Part shown: one piece after another, positions 35,274 to 44,506 of the stretch
How positions within the stretch are numbered: the first letter of the stretch is position 1
Layout: every line of letters begins with the position of its first letter
Assembly: GCF_036895565.1 (NCBI RefSeq)
Contig: NZ_CP145904.1
Coordinates: 2,356,001-2,420,000, forward strand
Source: Flavobacterium sp. KS-LB2
Lineage (GTDB): Bacteria > Bacteroidota > Bacteroidia > Flavobacteriales > Flavobacteriaceae
Reading direction: 5' to 3'
Length of the DNA: 64,000 bases
Position numbers and translations under genes: made by a program
Notes under the pieces: generated by a model
Seen by the model: only the letters and a program-made list of their open reading frames with translations
What the model was told of the DNA's origin: nothing
Database searches by the model: none

Positions 35274-35831
35274 ATGAATATAAAATTAATTTTTACAGTA
35301 CTAATGCTTTCTAGTTTTCAACTTTTCTTTGCTCAGGAAATTAAATCGGATACGATAAAGCTAGCCACAAAAACGACAATAACTACGGTTACAACAATTA
35401 AAGACACTATAAAAGTAGCTCCGGCAGTTGCTTCAAAACTAGCAACAGAAGCCGAAAAAGAAGCATTAAAAAAAGAAGCTAAAGAACTAAAGGACAAACT
35501 TAAAGCAGAGAAAAAAGCGCTAAGAGAAGCTAAGAAAATTGAAAAAGAGCAAAAAGATTTTGAAAAAAAACAAAAAGCATTCAATAAGCTACAAAACAAA
35601 ATTCTTTCGAGTGAAAAATCAATTAGTAAGATTAAAACAAAAATCTCAAAAGAAGAACGTAATCTAATCAAACTCAAAGAAAAATTTGAGGAGAAAAAAT
35701 CAAAAGGAAAGCTCGATTCAACTGGAATTGAAAAAGAAAACATCAAAATCAGTAAATGCCAAATAAAAATAAATAAGCTGGAAGAAGATCTTGATAAAGC
35801 CGAAGAAAAGCTACAGAAATTAAGAGATTAA
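35274..35831 (+). CDS. exported coiled-coil protein, Lys/Glu-rich (185 aa)
   Basis: No family recognised. Signal peptide MNIKLIFTVLMLSSFQLFFAQ is followed by a Thr-rich linker (residues 22-50, KTTITTVTTIKDT). The rest, about 55-185, is almost pure coiled coil of Lys, Glu and Ala (KEAKELKDKLKAEKKALREAK). It lacks a lipobox and is therefore probably periplasmic. A strong UUCG terminator follows directly. Composition makes homology searches unreliable. Confidence 0.7.
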   Translation: MNIKLIFTVLMLSSFQLFFAQEIKSDTIKLATKTTITTVTTIKDTIKVAPAVASKLATEAEKEALKKEAKELKDKLKAEKKALREAKKIEKEQKDFEKKQKAFNKLQNKILSSEKSISKIKTKISKEERNLIKLKEKFEEKKSKGKLDSTGIEKENIKISKCQIKINKLEEDLDKAEEKLQKLRD

Positions 35832-35835
35832 TTGG

Positions 35836-35859
35836 AACCACCTTCGGGTGGTTTTTTTT
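35836..35859 (+). terminator. UUCG-tetraloop terminator
   Basis: AACCACC-TTCG-GGTGGTT forms a perfect 7-bp stem with a cUUCGg tetraloop, followed by a T run. Confidence 0.95.
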
Positions 35860-35983
35860 ATATAAAAAGGTAGTTTAAATTTCATATCGAAATGGTTTAT
35901 TGAGGGTAATACAATCAAATTACTATTTTTATTATACCAAATTTAGTTGCTGATTAACTTTAAAATGCTCCTAAAAAAATGTT

Positions 35984-35991
35984 TATATTTG
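35984..35991 (+). promoter_or_regulatory. -7 promoter box of pepT
   Basis: TATATTTG lies 16 bases before the ATG. Confidence 0.7.
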
Positions 35992-36007
35992 CATAAAACA
36001 AATTAAA

Positions 36008-37261
36008 ATGCAACATATAATTGACCGTTTCATCAGTTACGTAACTATTGATACTGAATCTGACCACAAATCAGAAAGTACACCAAGTACCGCAAAACAA
36101 TGGGATTTAGCCAATAAACTGGTTGAAGAACTTAAAATTATTGGATTGCAAGACGTGACAATTGATGAGAAAGCGTATATCATGGCAACTTTGCCAAGTA
36201 ATGTAACTCATGAAGTCCCTGTAATAGGATTTATTTCTCATTTTGACACTTCCCCTGATTTTACCGGAGCCAATGTAAAACCTCAAATTGTATCGAACTA
36301 TGATGGTAAAGACATTGTATTAAATGCAGAAAAAAATATTGTGTTATCTCCAAATTATTTCAAAGATTTATTGCTTTACAAAGGGCAAACTTTAATTACT
36401 ACTGACGGAACGACACTACTAGGTGCCGATGACAAAGCCGGAATTACTGAGATTGTAACAGCAATGGAATTTCTTGTCAACAATCCTGAAATCAAGCACG
36501 GAAAAATCAGAGTTGGATTTACACCTGATGAAGAAATTGGTCGAGGCGCGCATCATTTTGACGTAGAAAAATTTGGTGCTGACTGGGCATATACGATGGA
36601 TGGGAGTCAAATAGGCGAATTGGAATATGAAAATTTCAATGCGGCTGGTGCCAAAATCACTTTCAAAGGTAAAAGCGTGCATCCTGGCTATGCCAAAGGG
36701 AAGATGATCAATTCTATGTTGATTGCAAATGCTTTTATTAGCGAACTTCCTGCTGGAGAAACTCCTGAGGAAACTAAAGGATATGAAGGTTTTTTTCACG
36801 TACATCATTTGACTGGAAGTATTGAAGAAACCGTTTTGGAATTAATCATTCGCGATCATAACAAGAAAAAATTCGAAAAACGCAAAGAGCTAATCGAAAA
36901 AATTGCTCGAAAAATCAATAAAAAATTTGCCAAACAATTTGGTGAAGATATCGCTATCACAGAGATTAAAGATCAATATTACAACATGAAAGAAAAGGTT
37001 CTGCCTGTGAAACATATTGTAGATATAGCTGAAAAAGCAATGAAAGAACTAGGAATTAAACCGCTCATAAAACCTATTCGTGGTGGAACTGACGGCTCAC
37101 AATTATCCTATAAAGGATTGCCTTGCCCAAATATTTTTGCAGGCGGACACAATTTTCATGGAAAATATGAATACGTTCCAGTAGAAAGTATGCAAAAAGC
37201 AGTTGAAGTAATTGTAAAAATAACAGAATTGACAGCTACAGAAGATTCATCTAAAAAATAA
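36008..37261 (+). CDS. pepT: peptidase T (tripeptide aminopeptidase)
   Basis: This M20B metallopeptidase cleaves the N-terminal residue from tripeptides in the cytoplasm. The two-zinc site residues lie in [13 protein letters not shown] (His, Asp), [20 protein letters not shown] (Asp), [18 protein letters not shown] (catalytic Glu) and the C-terminal [15 protein letters not shown] (His). The lid domain includes [18 protein letters not shown]. The length of 417 aa matches PepT. A YdeI-like gene begins 5 bases after its stop. Confidence 0.97.
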   Translation: MQHIIDRFISYVTIDTESDHKSESTPSTAKQWDLANKLVEELKIIGLQDVTIDEKAYIMATLPSNVTHEVPVIGFISHFDTSPDFTGANVKPQIVSNYDGKDIVLNAEKNIVLSPNYFKDLLLYKGQTLITTDGTTLLGADDKAGITEIVTAMEFLVNNPEIKHGKIRVGFTPDEEIGRGAHHFDVEKFGADWAYTMDGSQIGELEYENFNAAGAKITFKGKSVHPGYAKGKMINSMLIANAFISELPAGETPEETKGYEGFFHVHHLTGSIEETVLELIIRDHNKKKFEKRKELIEKIARKINKKFAKQFGEDIAITEIKDQYYNMKEKVLPVKHIVDIAEKAMKELGIKPLIKPIRGGTDGSQLSYKGLPCPNIFAGGHNFHGKYEYVPVESMQKAVEVIVKITELTATEDSSKK

Positions 37262-37266
37262 GCTAT

Positions 37267-37851
37267 TTGGAATCCTCAAAAACGACTCATTCTTGGGATA
37301 AAAACAATAATTGGACAGAGGAATTAGAACTTCTAAAATCAATTATTGTCAAAGCAGAACTCACAGAAACAACAAAATGGGGTGGTATTGTTTATGTATT
37401 AAATGGCAAAAATGTACTTGGAATAGGAGGATTTAAAAATTACTTTACGATTTGGTTTTTCAATGGTGTTTTATTGCAAGACAAAATAAACGTTCTGGTT
37501 AACGCGCAAGAAGGCGTTACCAAATCGTTGCGACAATGGCGTTTTTCATCAAAAGAAGAAGTCAATGAAGCCACAGTTTTAGATTATATTCAAGAAGCTA
37601 TAGAAAATGAAAAACAAGGAAAGAATAGCAAGCCTCAGAAAAAAGAACCTATCATTTCTGAATTGCTTCAAAAGGAATTAGATGCTGATGGGAATTTAGC
37701 AGATGCTTTTCAAAAGTTCTCTCCTTATAAGCAATATGAATTCTTAGAATATATTGAAACTGCCAAACGAGAGGAAACCAAACGTTCCCGAATTGAAAAA
37801 ATCAGACCAATGATAAAAGAAAACATTGGTTTAAATGATAAATACCGATAA
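37267..37851 (+). CDS. YdeI/OmpD-associated family protein with DUF1801-like domain
   Basis: The 194-aa protein has an N-terminal DUF1801-type segment (KWGGIVYVLNGKNVLGIGGFKNYFTIWFFNG). Its C-terminal OmdA/YdeI motif is ADAFQKFSPYKQYEFLEYIETAKREETKRSRIEKI. The start is TTG 37267, since no ATG is available before the conserved domain; it follows the pepT stop by 5 bases, suggesting co-transcription. The family is loosely tied to antimicrobial peptide tolerance in enteric bacteria; its role here is unknown. Confidence 0.82.
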   Translation: MESSKTTHSWDKNNNWTEELELLKSIIVKAELTETTKWGGIVYVLNGKNVLGIGGFKNYFTIWFFNGVLLQDKINVLVNAQEGVTKSLRQWRFSSKEEVNEATVLDYIQEAIENEKQGKNSKPQKKEPIISELLQKELDADGNLADAFQKFSPYKQYEFLEYIETAKREETKRSRIEKIRPMIKENIGLNDKYR

Positions 37852-37855
37852 AATT

Positions 37856-37895
37856 AAGTCCCAATTCTGAAGTTCAGAGTTGGGACTTATTTATT
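37856..37895 (+). terminator. terminator of the pepT operon
   Basis: AAGTCCCAA ... TTGGGACTT (37856-37888) is a perfect 9-bp stem with further pairing in the loop and a T-rich tail. Confidence 0.85.
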
Positions 37896-38143
37896 TGAAG
37901 CAACTTTAGAATAATACATTCTATATGCATCATCATTGATACAATTTCTTTATTTAAAAAAGAAATTTCTTTCTTCCTTGAATACTACTTGTTTTTATAA
38001 CAAAATAAATTACCCCTATCGTTCTGAAAAACTTAACATTGACAAGTTCATAAAATCACTATATTTACTAGTAGTCTTATAAATAATTTACGAATACCTG
38101 AACTTCAATTCGTTACACTAGACAAAAGCTAACACTATAAATT

Positions 38144-38593
38144 ATGATAAAAAAGAACGAAGCGGAAACAGATCCTGTATCTCCCGCAAAACCTGAAACT
38201 AAAGCTCCAACAAGAGCTCGAAGAACGAAAGCAATTAACCCTATAACGGATTCTGTTGAAGTTATAGCCCCAATAATGGAGGAAACCATAACGGAAACTA
38301 TTGAAATTTCAACTATTAGTGAAGATGACACTAGCATTCATGATGTTTCAAATCAGAAAAAAAGCAAAAACGAGATTAAAACCAAAGTAAAGATGAAAGA
38401 TAAAGACAAGAAAAAGGCTAAGAAAGCCGACGCAAAAGAGAAAGCTAAGCAAAAAGCGAAAGCAAAAGCCAAAAAGGCAAAAAAAGCCAAAAAGGATAAA
38501 GCTAAGAAAGCAAAAGTTAAAGCCAAGATAAAAGCTAAAAAAGCCAAAGCAAAATCAAAAAAAGCGAAGAAGAATAAAAAGAATAAAAAATAA
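38144..38593 (+). CDS. lysine/alanine-rich histone H1-like protein (149 aa)
   Basis: Residues 1-75 are mixed, with Pro/Thr/Glu (PAKPETKAPTRARR, then an acidic middle). Residues 76-149 are nearly only Lys and Ala in KAKKAK/KKAK repeats, ending KKNKKNKK. This is the composition of the H1-like chromatin proteins known from several bacterial groups (Hc1, AlgP-type tails). There is no signal or membrane segment. DNA or RNA binding by charge is inferred. It is a lone gene with a strong terminator. Confidence 0.7.
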   Translation: MIKKNEAETDPVSPAKPETKAPTRARRTKAINPITDSVEVIAPIMEETITETIEISTISEDDTSIHDVSNQKKSKNEIKTKVKMKDKDKKKAKKADAKEKAKQKAKAKAKKAKKAKKDKAKKAKVKAKIKAKKAKAKSKKAKKNKKNKK

Positions 38594-38613
38594 GGATATT
38601 TTTTATCCAAAAA

Positions 38614-38650
38614 AAAAGTCCCAATCCGAATAATCGGTTGGGACTTTTTT
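38614..38650. terminator. bidirectional terminator between the Lys-rich gene and yajC
   Basis: AAGTCCCAA (38616-38624) and TTGGGACTT (38638-38646) form a perfect stem with A and T tracts outside. Confidence 0.9.
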
Positions 38651-38668
38651 AATTCATTAAAATGAGAA

Positions 38669-38941
38669 TTATTTTTTGTTCAATACTGCACTCATTTCCA
38701 TAGAAATAGCAGAACGCTCCATTTTCAATTTTCCTGACATTGTTTCAACAACAACAGTTGTCTCTGCTAATTCAGCAACTTTTCCGTGAAGACCACTTTT
38801 TGTGATGATTTTATCACCTACTTTCAAAGCGCTTTCAAATTCTTTTTCTTGTTTTGCTTTTTTCTGCTGTGGCTTGATCATGAAGAAATAGATCACCACA
38901 AACATTAATAAAAACGGTGCAAATTGAGTTAATTGTTCCAT
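38669..38941 (-). CDS. yajC: preprotein translocase subunit YajC
   Basis: The single-span membrane protein of the SecDF-YajC complex begins MEQLTQFAPFLLMFVVIYFFMIKPQQKKAKQEKEFE, the family signature. Its soluble domain is GDKIITKSGLHGKVAELAETTVVVET. At 90 aa it has normal length. It lies 28 bases downstream of nusB on the same strand and is probably expressed from the nusB promoter. Confidence 0.96.
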   Translation of the reverse strand: MEQLTQFAPFLLMFVVIYFFMIKPQQKKAKQEKEFESALKVGDKIITKSGLHGKVAELAETTVVVETMSGKLKMERSAISMEMSAVLNKK

Positions 38942-38969
38942 AATTTAAATTCTTTTTTTTATTTGATTA

Positions 38970-39914
38970 TTACATTAAACCGCGACCAGCTTTGATAATT
39001 CTTTTACTGCCTTCAAGTTCTTTTACTAAATTGTCTAAAATTCCGTTGATAAAAATACTACTTTTTGGAGTAGAATATTCTTTAGCAACTTCTAAATATT
39101 CGTTAAGCGTAACTTTAACGGGAATCGATGGGAATTTCAAAAACTCACAAATTGCCATTTTAAGAATAATAGTGTCTATTTCAGCAATACGCTCCGTATC
39201 CCAATTAGGTGTTTTATCCAAATATTCTTTGGCTAATGCTGCTTCGTTTAACACTGTTTTTCGGAACAAATCCTTAACAAAATCCTTGTCCTCATTGTCT
39301 TTATACAACTTTGGCACTCTGAAATTGTCATTTTCACCAGATTTAATCGCTTTCAATTGCTTGATGATATGCGTATTTACTAATGGAATATCATCAACCC
39401 AAGTTAACTTATCATCCTCTAAATATTCATATAATTTTTCGTTAGGAACAATTACATCCATGAATAAATCAACGATAAACTGTTTGTCTTCTTCAAATGT
39501 ATTTACTGCATTACTCATGTAATCCGCATACAATTTACTTGCTTTTACGTCATTTAGAAGCAATAAAATATAATCGTCATTCAATGACCAATTATTAATT
39601 TTACGATTCTCAAGTGCAATACTTAGTGAGTTGTTATCGGCAAGAATTTGAAAAATTTGATTTTTGATGAACTTTTCGTTGGGATTTCGTTCCTCAGGAG
39701 TTGCAAGATGTTTCAAACTTGATTTATGTAAAAAGACAGTCTCTGTTTTACAAATTTCAATCAAAGAAGAAAGCATGATAAGGTATAAATCTTGAATGTT
39801 GTCGATGCTGTAAAAAAGGAATTTTTCTTCTTTTTCCAGATTATCTGAACCGCTTTGATGCATCGCATAAATGGATTGCATTACTTTAACGCGAATGTGT
39901 CTTCTATTTACCAC
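38970..39914 (-). CDS. nusB: transcription antitermination factor NusB
   Basis: NusB joins NusE to promote full-length rRNA transcription. At 314 aa it is much longer than the 139-aa E. coli protein because of a large helical insertion, as in other Bacteroidota. The N-terminus RRHIRVKVMQSIYAMHQSG and the C-terminal region TPNWDTERIAEIDTIILKMAICEFLKFPSIPVKVTLNEYLEVAKEYSTPKSSIFINGILD contain the family core. It starts at GTG 39914 (MVNRRHIR). Confidence 0.95.
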   Translation of the reverse strand: MVNRRHIRVKVMQSIYAMHQSGSDNLEKEEKFLFYSIDNIQDLYLIMLSSLIEICKTETVFLHKSSLKHLATPEERNPNEKFIKNQIFQILADNNSLSIALENRKINNWSLNDDYILLLLNDVKASKLYADYMSNAVNTFEEDKQFIVDLFMDVIVPNEKLYEYLEDDKLTWVDDIPLVNTHIIKQLKAIKSGENDNFRVPKLYKDNEDKDFVKDLFRKTVLNEAALAKEYLDKTPNWDTERIAEIDTIILKMAICEFLKFPSIPVKVTLNEYLEVAKEYSTPKSSIFINGILDNLVKELEGSKRIIKAGRGLM

Positions 39915-39942
39915 CTTGTAAGAACTTTTATTAATTAGAGTG

Positions 39943-39950
39943 CAAAAATA
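39943..39950 (-). promoter_or_regulatory. -7 promoter box of nusB-yajC
   Basis: Reads TATTTTTG on the minus strand, 28 bases before the GTG start. Confidence 0.65.
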
Positions 39951-40066
39951 AGTATTTCATTTTTTAAAATAAAATATATAATCGCTTATTTTAAAGTTTT
40001 CAATCAGCAGCATTCAGTGAACAGAAATAAATTATTCACTGAATACTGATAACTGAGCACTTTTTT

Positions 40067-41173
40067 TTACTTGTTACTATTCTCTATTTTTCTTTGATTG
40101 ATGCGATTTTGAGCTATAGTCAAAGCAGCATGATGTGTTGTCATTTTATTCGCAATAGCAAAATCAAATATTTCTAATGTTGTGTTATAAATATTTTCAG
40201 TTTTACGCATGATTTCTGCTTTGTCATAATGCGCTAATTCAGCATACACATTGATAATTCCACCTGCATTAATCAAGAAATCCGGAGCATAAAGAATGCC
40301 TCTTTCCTGTAGAATTGCACCATGAACATTCTCATCCGCTAATTGATTATTGGCAGCACCAGCAATTACTTTTGCTTTAATTTTATAAACTGTATTGTCA
40401 TTTAAAGTAGCTCCCATCGCACAAGGCGCATAAATATCAACATCTGCACTATATAAATCGTCTCCTCTAAAAATTTGTGCATTGTACTTTGCTCCTACCT
40501 CGTACAATCTATCTTCATTGATATCAGAAATAGTTACTACAGCACCTTCTTTTGATAAATAATCAACTAGAGTTTCACCAACATGACCAATTCCTTGAAC
40601 CAAAACTTTCTTACCTCTCAAAACATCAGAACCAAATTGTTGTTTTGCAGCCGCTTTCATTCCTAAATATACTCCGTAAGCCGTAACAGGTGATGGATTT
40701 CCAGAACCACCTCTTGATTCAGAAATACCGGTAACATAAGGTGTTACATCTCTAACGATATCCATATCTGCGGTTTCCATTCCTACATCTTCAGCGGTAA
40801 TATATCTTCCGCTTAAAGAATGTACAAATTCACCAAACTTACGCATCAGTTCCGGTGTTTTTTGTGTTTTAACATCCCCAATTATAACTGCTTTTCCTCC
40901 ACCAATATTCAATCCTGTTATCGCTGCTTTATAAGTCATACCGCGAGAAAGACGCAATACATCATTTAATGCTTCCCACTCATTTGCGTAATTAAACATT
41001 CTTGTACCACCCAAAGCAGGTCCCATAACCGAATTATGAATACCAATAATTGCTTTTAAACCTGTATCTTTGTCGTTGCAAAATACAATTTGTTCGTGAT
41101 CATCAAATGACAATTGACCAAAAACGGGATCCATTTTTTGAAGTTCCTTTCCAGTTGTGAAAGCTGCATTCAT
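40067..41173 (-). CDS. leucine dehydrogenase (Glu/Leu/Phe/Val dehydrogenase family)
   Basis: This NAD-dependent enzyme deaminates branched-chain amino acids to 2-oxo acids. Its 368 aa hold the glycine-rich IGIHNSVMGPALGGTRMFNY and catalytic-lysine segments (LSRGMTYKAAITGLNIGGGKAVIIGD). A Rossmann domain follows (GKKVLVQGIGHVGETLVDYL), with APCAMGATLN and IAGAANNQLAD. The length and the GPALGGTR motif fit leucine rather than glutamate dehydrogenase. It could feed the leucine pathway together with the HMG-CoA lyase encoded 6-7 kb away. Confidence 0.92.
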   Translation of the reverse strand: MNAAFTTGKELQKMDPVFGQLSFDDHEQIVFCNDKDTGLKAIIGIHNSVMGPALGGTRMFNYANEWEALNDVLRLSRGMTYKAAITGLNIGGGKAVIIGDVKTQKTPELMRKFGEFVHSLSGRYITAEDVGMETADMDIVRDVTPYVTGISESRGGSGNPSPVTAYGVYLGMKAAAKQQFGSDVLRGKKVLVQGIGHVGETLVDYLSKEGAVVTISDINEDRLYEVGAKYNAQIFRGDDLYSADVDIYAPCAMGATLNDNTVYKIKAKVIAGAANNQLADENVHGAILQERGILYAPDFLINAGGIINVYAELAHYDKAEIMRKTENIYNTTLEIFDFAIANKMTTHHAALTIAQNRINQRKIENSNK

Positions 41174-41222
41174 AGTGTAAGTTTTTTTAGTGATAAATTA
41201 CGAATTCGTCAAAAAGACAATC

Positions 41223-41230
41223 CAAATTTA
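41223..41230 (-). promoter_or_regulatory. -7 promoter box of the leucine dehydrogenase gene
   Basis: Reads TAAATTTG on the minus strand, 49 bases before the ATG. Confidence 0.55.
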
Positions 41231-41373
41231 AACAAAAAACGAATATGTATTGATTTTTTGTTTAAAAATTATCAAATCAATAATTTAGCTTGCTAGCAAT
41301 TCAACACTGAAATTATCAAAAAATACAATTATTTTAAAAAATAAAATCATTTCAACATAGAATATCTTAAAAA

Positions 41374-43134
41374 ATGAAAGAATTACGTTATTTAAATAAA
41401 TATTTCGTCAAATACAAATACAGCTTCTTACTGGGAATTATTTTTACCATTATCGCACAAATATTTATGCTTTTCACACCCAAGTTGATTAGCAAATCAT
41501 TCAAGGTCATTGAGGCTTTCGCCAAAGATAAAACAGTAGCCAAATCAGTTATTCACGAAGAATTAATTTCGAATATCCTATTGATTATTGCTACTACAAT
41601 TATTGCAGGGTTTCTTACTTTCTTAATGAGACAAACTTTAATTGTGATGTCACGCCACATCGAATTTGATTTAAAAAACGAAGTATTCCGCCAATATGAA
41701 AATCTTTCGCAGAACTTCTACAAACAAAATCGTACCGGAGACTTAATGAATCGCATCAGCGAGGATGTTTCAAAAGTAAGAATGTACGTTGGACCTGCCG
41801 TAATGTATACCATAAATACCGTCATACGTTTTGCAATAGTCATTGTCTATATGTATAATGTATCGCCAATCCTGACTTTATACACATTGCTTCCTTTACC
41901 TATTTTATCATACGCGATTTTCAAACTGAGTTCCGAAATCAATGTTAGAAGTACTATTTTTCAACAATATTTATCTAAAGTTTCCAGTTTTTCACAAGAA
42001 ATATTTTCAGGAATCCGAGTGATAAAAGCCTATTCCTTAGAAAACCAACATCAAAATAACATGGTGAATTTAGCCAATGAAAGCAAAAGTAAGAGCTTGA
42101 ATTTGGCCAAAGTACAATCCTTATTTGGACCGTTAATGTTGGCGTTGATAGGAATCAGTAACTTAGTCGTAATTTATTTTGGTGGTTTAATGTACATCAA
42201 CGGCTCTATAAAAAGCATTGGAACCATTGCAGAATTTATTTTATACGTGAATATGCTGACTTGGCCTGTAGCTTCTCTAGGATGGGTTTCTTCTATGGTT
42301 CAAGAGGCTGAAGCTTCGCAAAAACGATTGAATGAATTCCTTAAAATCGAACCGGAGATAAAAAATAAAAATCTGAATAAATCAGTGATTGAAGGTTCAA
42401 TTTCTTTCGAAAATGTAAGCTACACTTACGAAGACACGAATATCAAAGCGTTACATAACATCTCTTTTACCGTAAAAAAAGGAGAAACTTTAGCCATTCT
42501 AGGAAAAACAGGATCTGGAAAATCTACTATTTTATCCTTAATTTCCAGAATGTATGATGTAACTGATGGAAAAATAACCATTGACGGAAGCGAAATAAGC
42601 ACTGTCAATCTTTTTGATTTGCGAAACAGCATTGGTATCGTTCCGCAAGATGCGTTCTTATTTTCCGATAGTATCAAGAATAATATCATGTTTGGCAAAG
42701 AAAATGCAACCGCACAAGAAGTAGAAGCAGCTGCTAAAAGTGCTGTTGTTCATGATAACATCATGGGTTTCAATAAACAATACGAAACGATTTTGGGAGA
42801 AAGAGGAATCACTCTTTCTGGAGGTCAAAAACAACGCGTTTCTATCGCCAGAGCCATTATTAAGAATCCACCTATTTTACTATTTGACGATTGCTTGTCT
42901 GCAGTAGATACCGAAACCGAAGAAACTATACTTAACAACTTGTATGAAATTTGTAAAGACAAAACAACAATTATTGTTAGTCATCGGGTCTCTTCTGCTA
43001 AAAATGCAGATAGAATTATTATCATAGAAAAGGGTGAAATTATACAACAAGGTTCTCATAATCAATTGATAAATCAAGAAGGGTATTACGCCGCTCTTTA
43101 TTTGAAACAACTTTCAGAAAAAGAAATGCTATAA
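41374..43134 (+). CDS. ABC exporter, fused membrane and ATPase domains (MdlA/MsbA-like)
   Basis: Residues 1-320 are a six-helix exporter domain (FLLGIIFTIIAQIFMLFTPKLIS ...). The ATPase follows with Walker A LGKTGSGKST, signature LSGGQKQRVSIARAI and Walker B ILLFDDCLSAVD. The residue after the Walker B aspartate is Asp, where active sites normally have Glu. This is typical of the degenerate half of heterodimeric exporters such as MdlA, but no partner half-transporter is adjacent. The substrate is unknown (lipid or drug export is usual). Confidence 0.9.
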   Translation: MKELRYLNKYFVKYKYSFLLGIIFTIIAQIFMLFTPKLISKSFKVIEAFAKDKTVAKSVIHEELISNILLIIATTIIAGFLTFLMRQTLIVMSRHIEFDLKNEVFRQYENLSQNFYKQNRTGDLMNRISEDVSKVRMYVGPAVMYTINTVIRFAIVIVYMYNVSPILTLYTLLPLPILSYAIFKLSSEINVRSTIFQQYLSKVSSFSQEIFSGIRVIKAYSLENQHQNNMVNLANESKSKSLNLAKVQSLFGPLMLALIGISNLVVIYFGGLMYINGSIKSIGTIAEFILYVNMLTWPVASLGWVSSMVQEAEASQKRLNEFLKIEPEIKNKNLNKSVIEGSISFENVSYTYEDTNIKALHNISFTVKKGETLAILGKTGSGKSTILSLISRMYDVTDGKITIDGSEISTVNLFDLRNSIGIVPQDAFLFSDSIKNNIMFGKENATAQEVEAAAKSAVVHDNIMGFNKQYETILGERGITLSGGQKQRVSIARAIIKNPPILLFDDCLSAVDTETEETILNNLYEICKDKTTIIVSHRVSSAKNADRIIIIEKGEIIQQGSHNQLINQEGYYAALYLKQLSEKEML

Positions 43135-43205
43135 TTGTTGTATAATACATATATTTTTTAGATTTTTGGATACTACTTAACAACCATAAATTGATAGAAA
43201 GGATT

Positions 43206-43586
43206 ATGAGAGAACATGACATGTTAGAAAAAGAAGAGATTTTTTCGAAAGTTTTAAGAGCTGGAAGAAGAACCTATTTCTTTGATGTGAGAGCGACAAA
43301 AGCAGATGATTATTACATTACCATTACCGAAAGCAAAAAATTCACTGAAGAAGATGGATCATTCCATTTCAAGAAACATAAAATCTATTTATACAAAGAA
43401 GATTTTGCCGCTTTTGCAGAAATTCTTGGAGAAATGACTTCTTACGTTTTGAACCACAAAGGCGAAGAAGTAATCTCAGAAAGACACCAAAAAGATTTTA
43501 AAAAAGAATATGTATCTGAGAAATCAGACGATGATATTATACCGCAAACATCAACTTTTACTGATATTGATTTTGATGATATTTAA
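43206..43586 (+). CDS. PUR-alpha-like nucleic-acid-binding protein (DUF3276)
   Basis: The start is ATG 43206 (MREHDMLEKEEIFSKVLRAGRRTYFFDVRATKADDYYITITESKKF) rather than the in-frame TTG 43191. This sequence is highly conserved in Bacteroidota, and the fold is the whirly PUR repeat, known to bind single-stranded DNA or RNA in the Borrelia homologue. The acidic C-terminus (SEKSDDDIIPQTSTFTDIDFDDI) is variable. The cellular role is unclear. It follows the exporter gene by 71 bases and is followed by a terminator. Confidence 0.9.
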   Translation: MREHDMLEKEEIFSKVLRAGRRTYFFDVRATKADDYYITITESKKFTEEDGSFHFKKHKIYLYKEDFAAFAEILGEMTSYVLNHKGEEVISERHQKDFKKEYVSEKSDDDIIPQTSTFTDIDFDDI

Positions 43587-43611
43587 TTTTTAATTCCCTA
43601 CTTACAAAAGT

Positions 43612-43649
43612 AAAAAGTCCAAAAGTCATTTGATTTTTGGACTTTTTTT
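43612..43649 (+). terminator. terminator after the PUR-like gene
   Basis: AAAAAGTCCAAAA pairs with TTTTTGGACTTTTT and is followed by further T residues. Confidence 0.85.
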
Positions 43650-43676
43650 GTACATTTAAAAAATAAATGATGCCAA

Positions 43677-44501
43677 ATGAAAAACGTTTCTCTTTTTGTA
43701 ATGCTATTCTTTTTCGGACTTACTATATCAGCTCAAAAACTAGAATATACAACACAAACCAATCTTCCTTATTACACAGAATCCATCAATAAATCAGATA
43801 CATATATAAAAGAACGATGTGTACTAGATGTCTATTACCCAAAAAATAGTCCAGGATTTGCAACCGTGATTTGGTTTCATGGCGGTGGATTAACTGGTGG
43901 AAACAAAGAACTTCCTGAAGGACTAAAAAACCAAGGAATAGCAGTTATTTCAGTCAATTATCGTTTAGGGCCAAAAGTAAGTTCCCCAAAATATATTGAG
44001 GATGCAGCAGCTGCTGTAGCTTGGGTTTTTAAAAATATCACTGGATTTGGTGGAGACGAATCTTTGATTTTTGTATCCGGTCATTCTGCAGGTGGATATC
44101 TGGCAAGCATGGTAGGTTTAGATAAAAAATGGCTGAACACTCAAGGAATCGATGCCAATAAAATAGCGGGGCTTATTCCTCTTAGCGGACAGGCAATTAC
44201 TCATTTTTTAGTTCGAAAAGAACGCGGTATTGCAGACACACAGCCGGTAATAGATGATTTAGCACCACTTTTTCACGTTCGTGCAGATGCTCCTCCTCTA
44301 TTACTAATAACCGGAGATCGTGAATTAGAAATGTTAGGTCGTTACGAAGAAAACGCTTATTTAATGCGCATGATGAAGATTGCTGGGCACCAAAACACGA
44401 AACTATATGAATTAGATGGATTTGGTCACAACATGACAGAACCCGCTTTTCCTTTATTGCTCAATGAAGTCCGCAGAATTACTAAGGAAAAGAAACACTA
44501 A
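43677..44501 (+). CDS. secreted alpha/beta hydrolase, esterase/lipase type
   Basis: Signal peptide MKNVSLFVMLFFFGLTISAQ precedes a carboxylesterase fold of the hormone-sensitive-lipase-like type. The oxyanion HGGG is at 68-71, nucleophile Ser137 in GHSAGG (135-140), probable Asp213 in ITGDRELE and His251 in FGHNM. The substrate may be a small ester or carbohydrate ester. The next two genes follow at 5 and 17 bases on the same strand, suggesting one operon. Confidence 0.88.
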   Translation: MKNVSLFVMLFFFGLTISAQKLEYTTQTNLPYYTESINKSDTYIKERCVLDVYYPKNSPGFATVIWFHGGGLTGGNKELPEGLKNQGIAVISVNYRLGPKVSSPKYIEDAAAAVAWVFKNITGFGGDESLIFVSGHSAGGYLASMVGLDKKWLNTQGIDANKIAGLIPLSGQAITHFLVRKERGIADTQPVIDDLAPLFHVRADAPPLLLITGDRELEMLGRYEENAYLMRMMKIAGHQNTKLYELDGFGHNMTEPAFPLLLNEVRRITKEKKH

Positions 44502-44506
44502 AACTA

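Noticed and set aside
35333..35746. Long hydrophobic-looking open frame on the minus strand
   Set aside because: It is the antisense of the Lys/Glu-rich coiled-coil gene; such composition creates open Phe/Leu/Ser-rich shadows. The same holds for 38353-38610.
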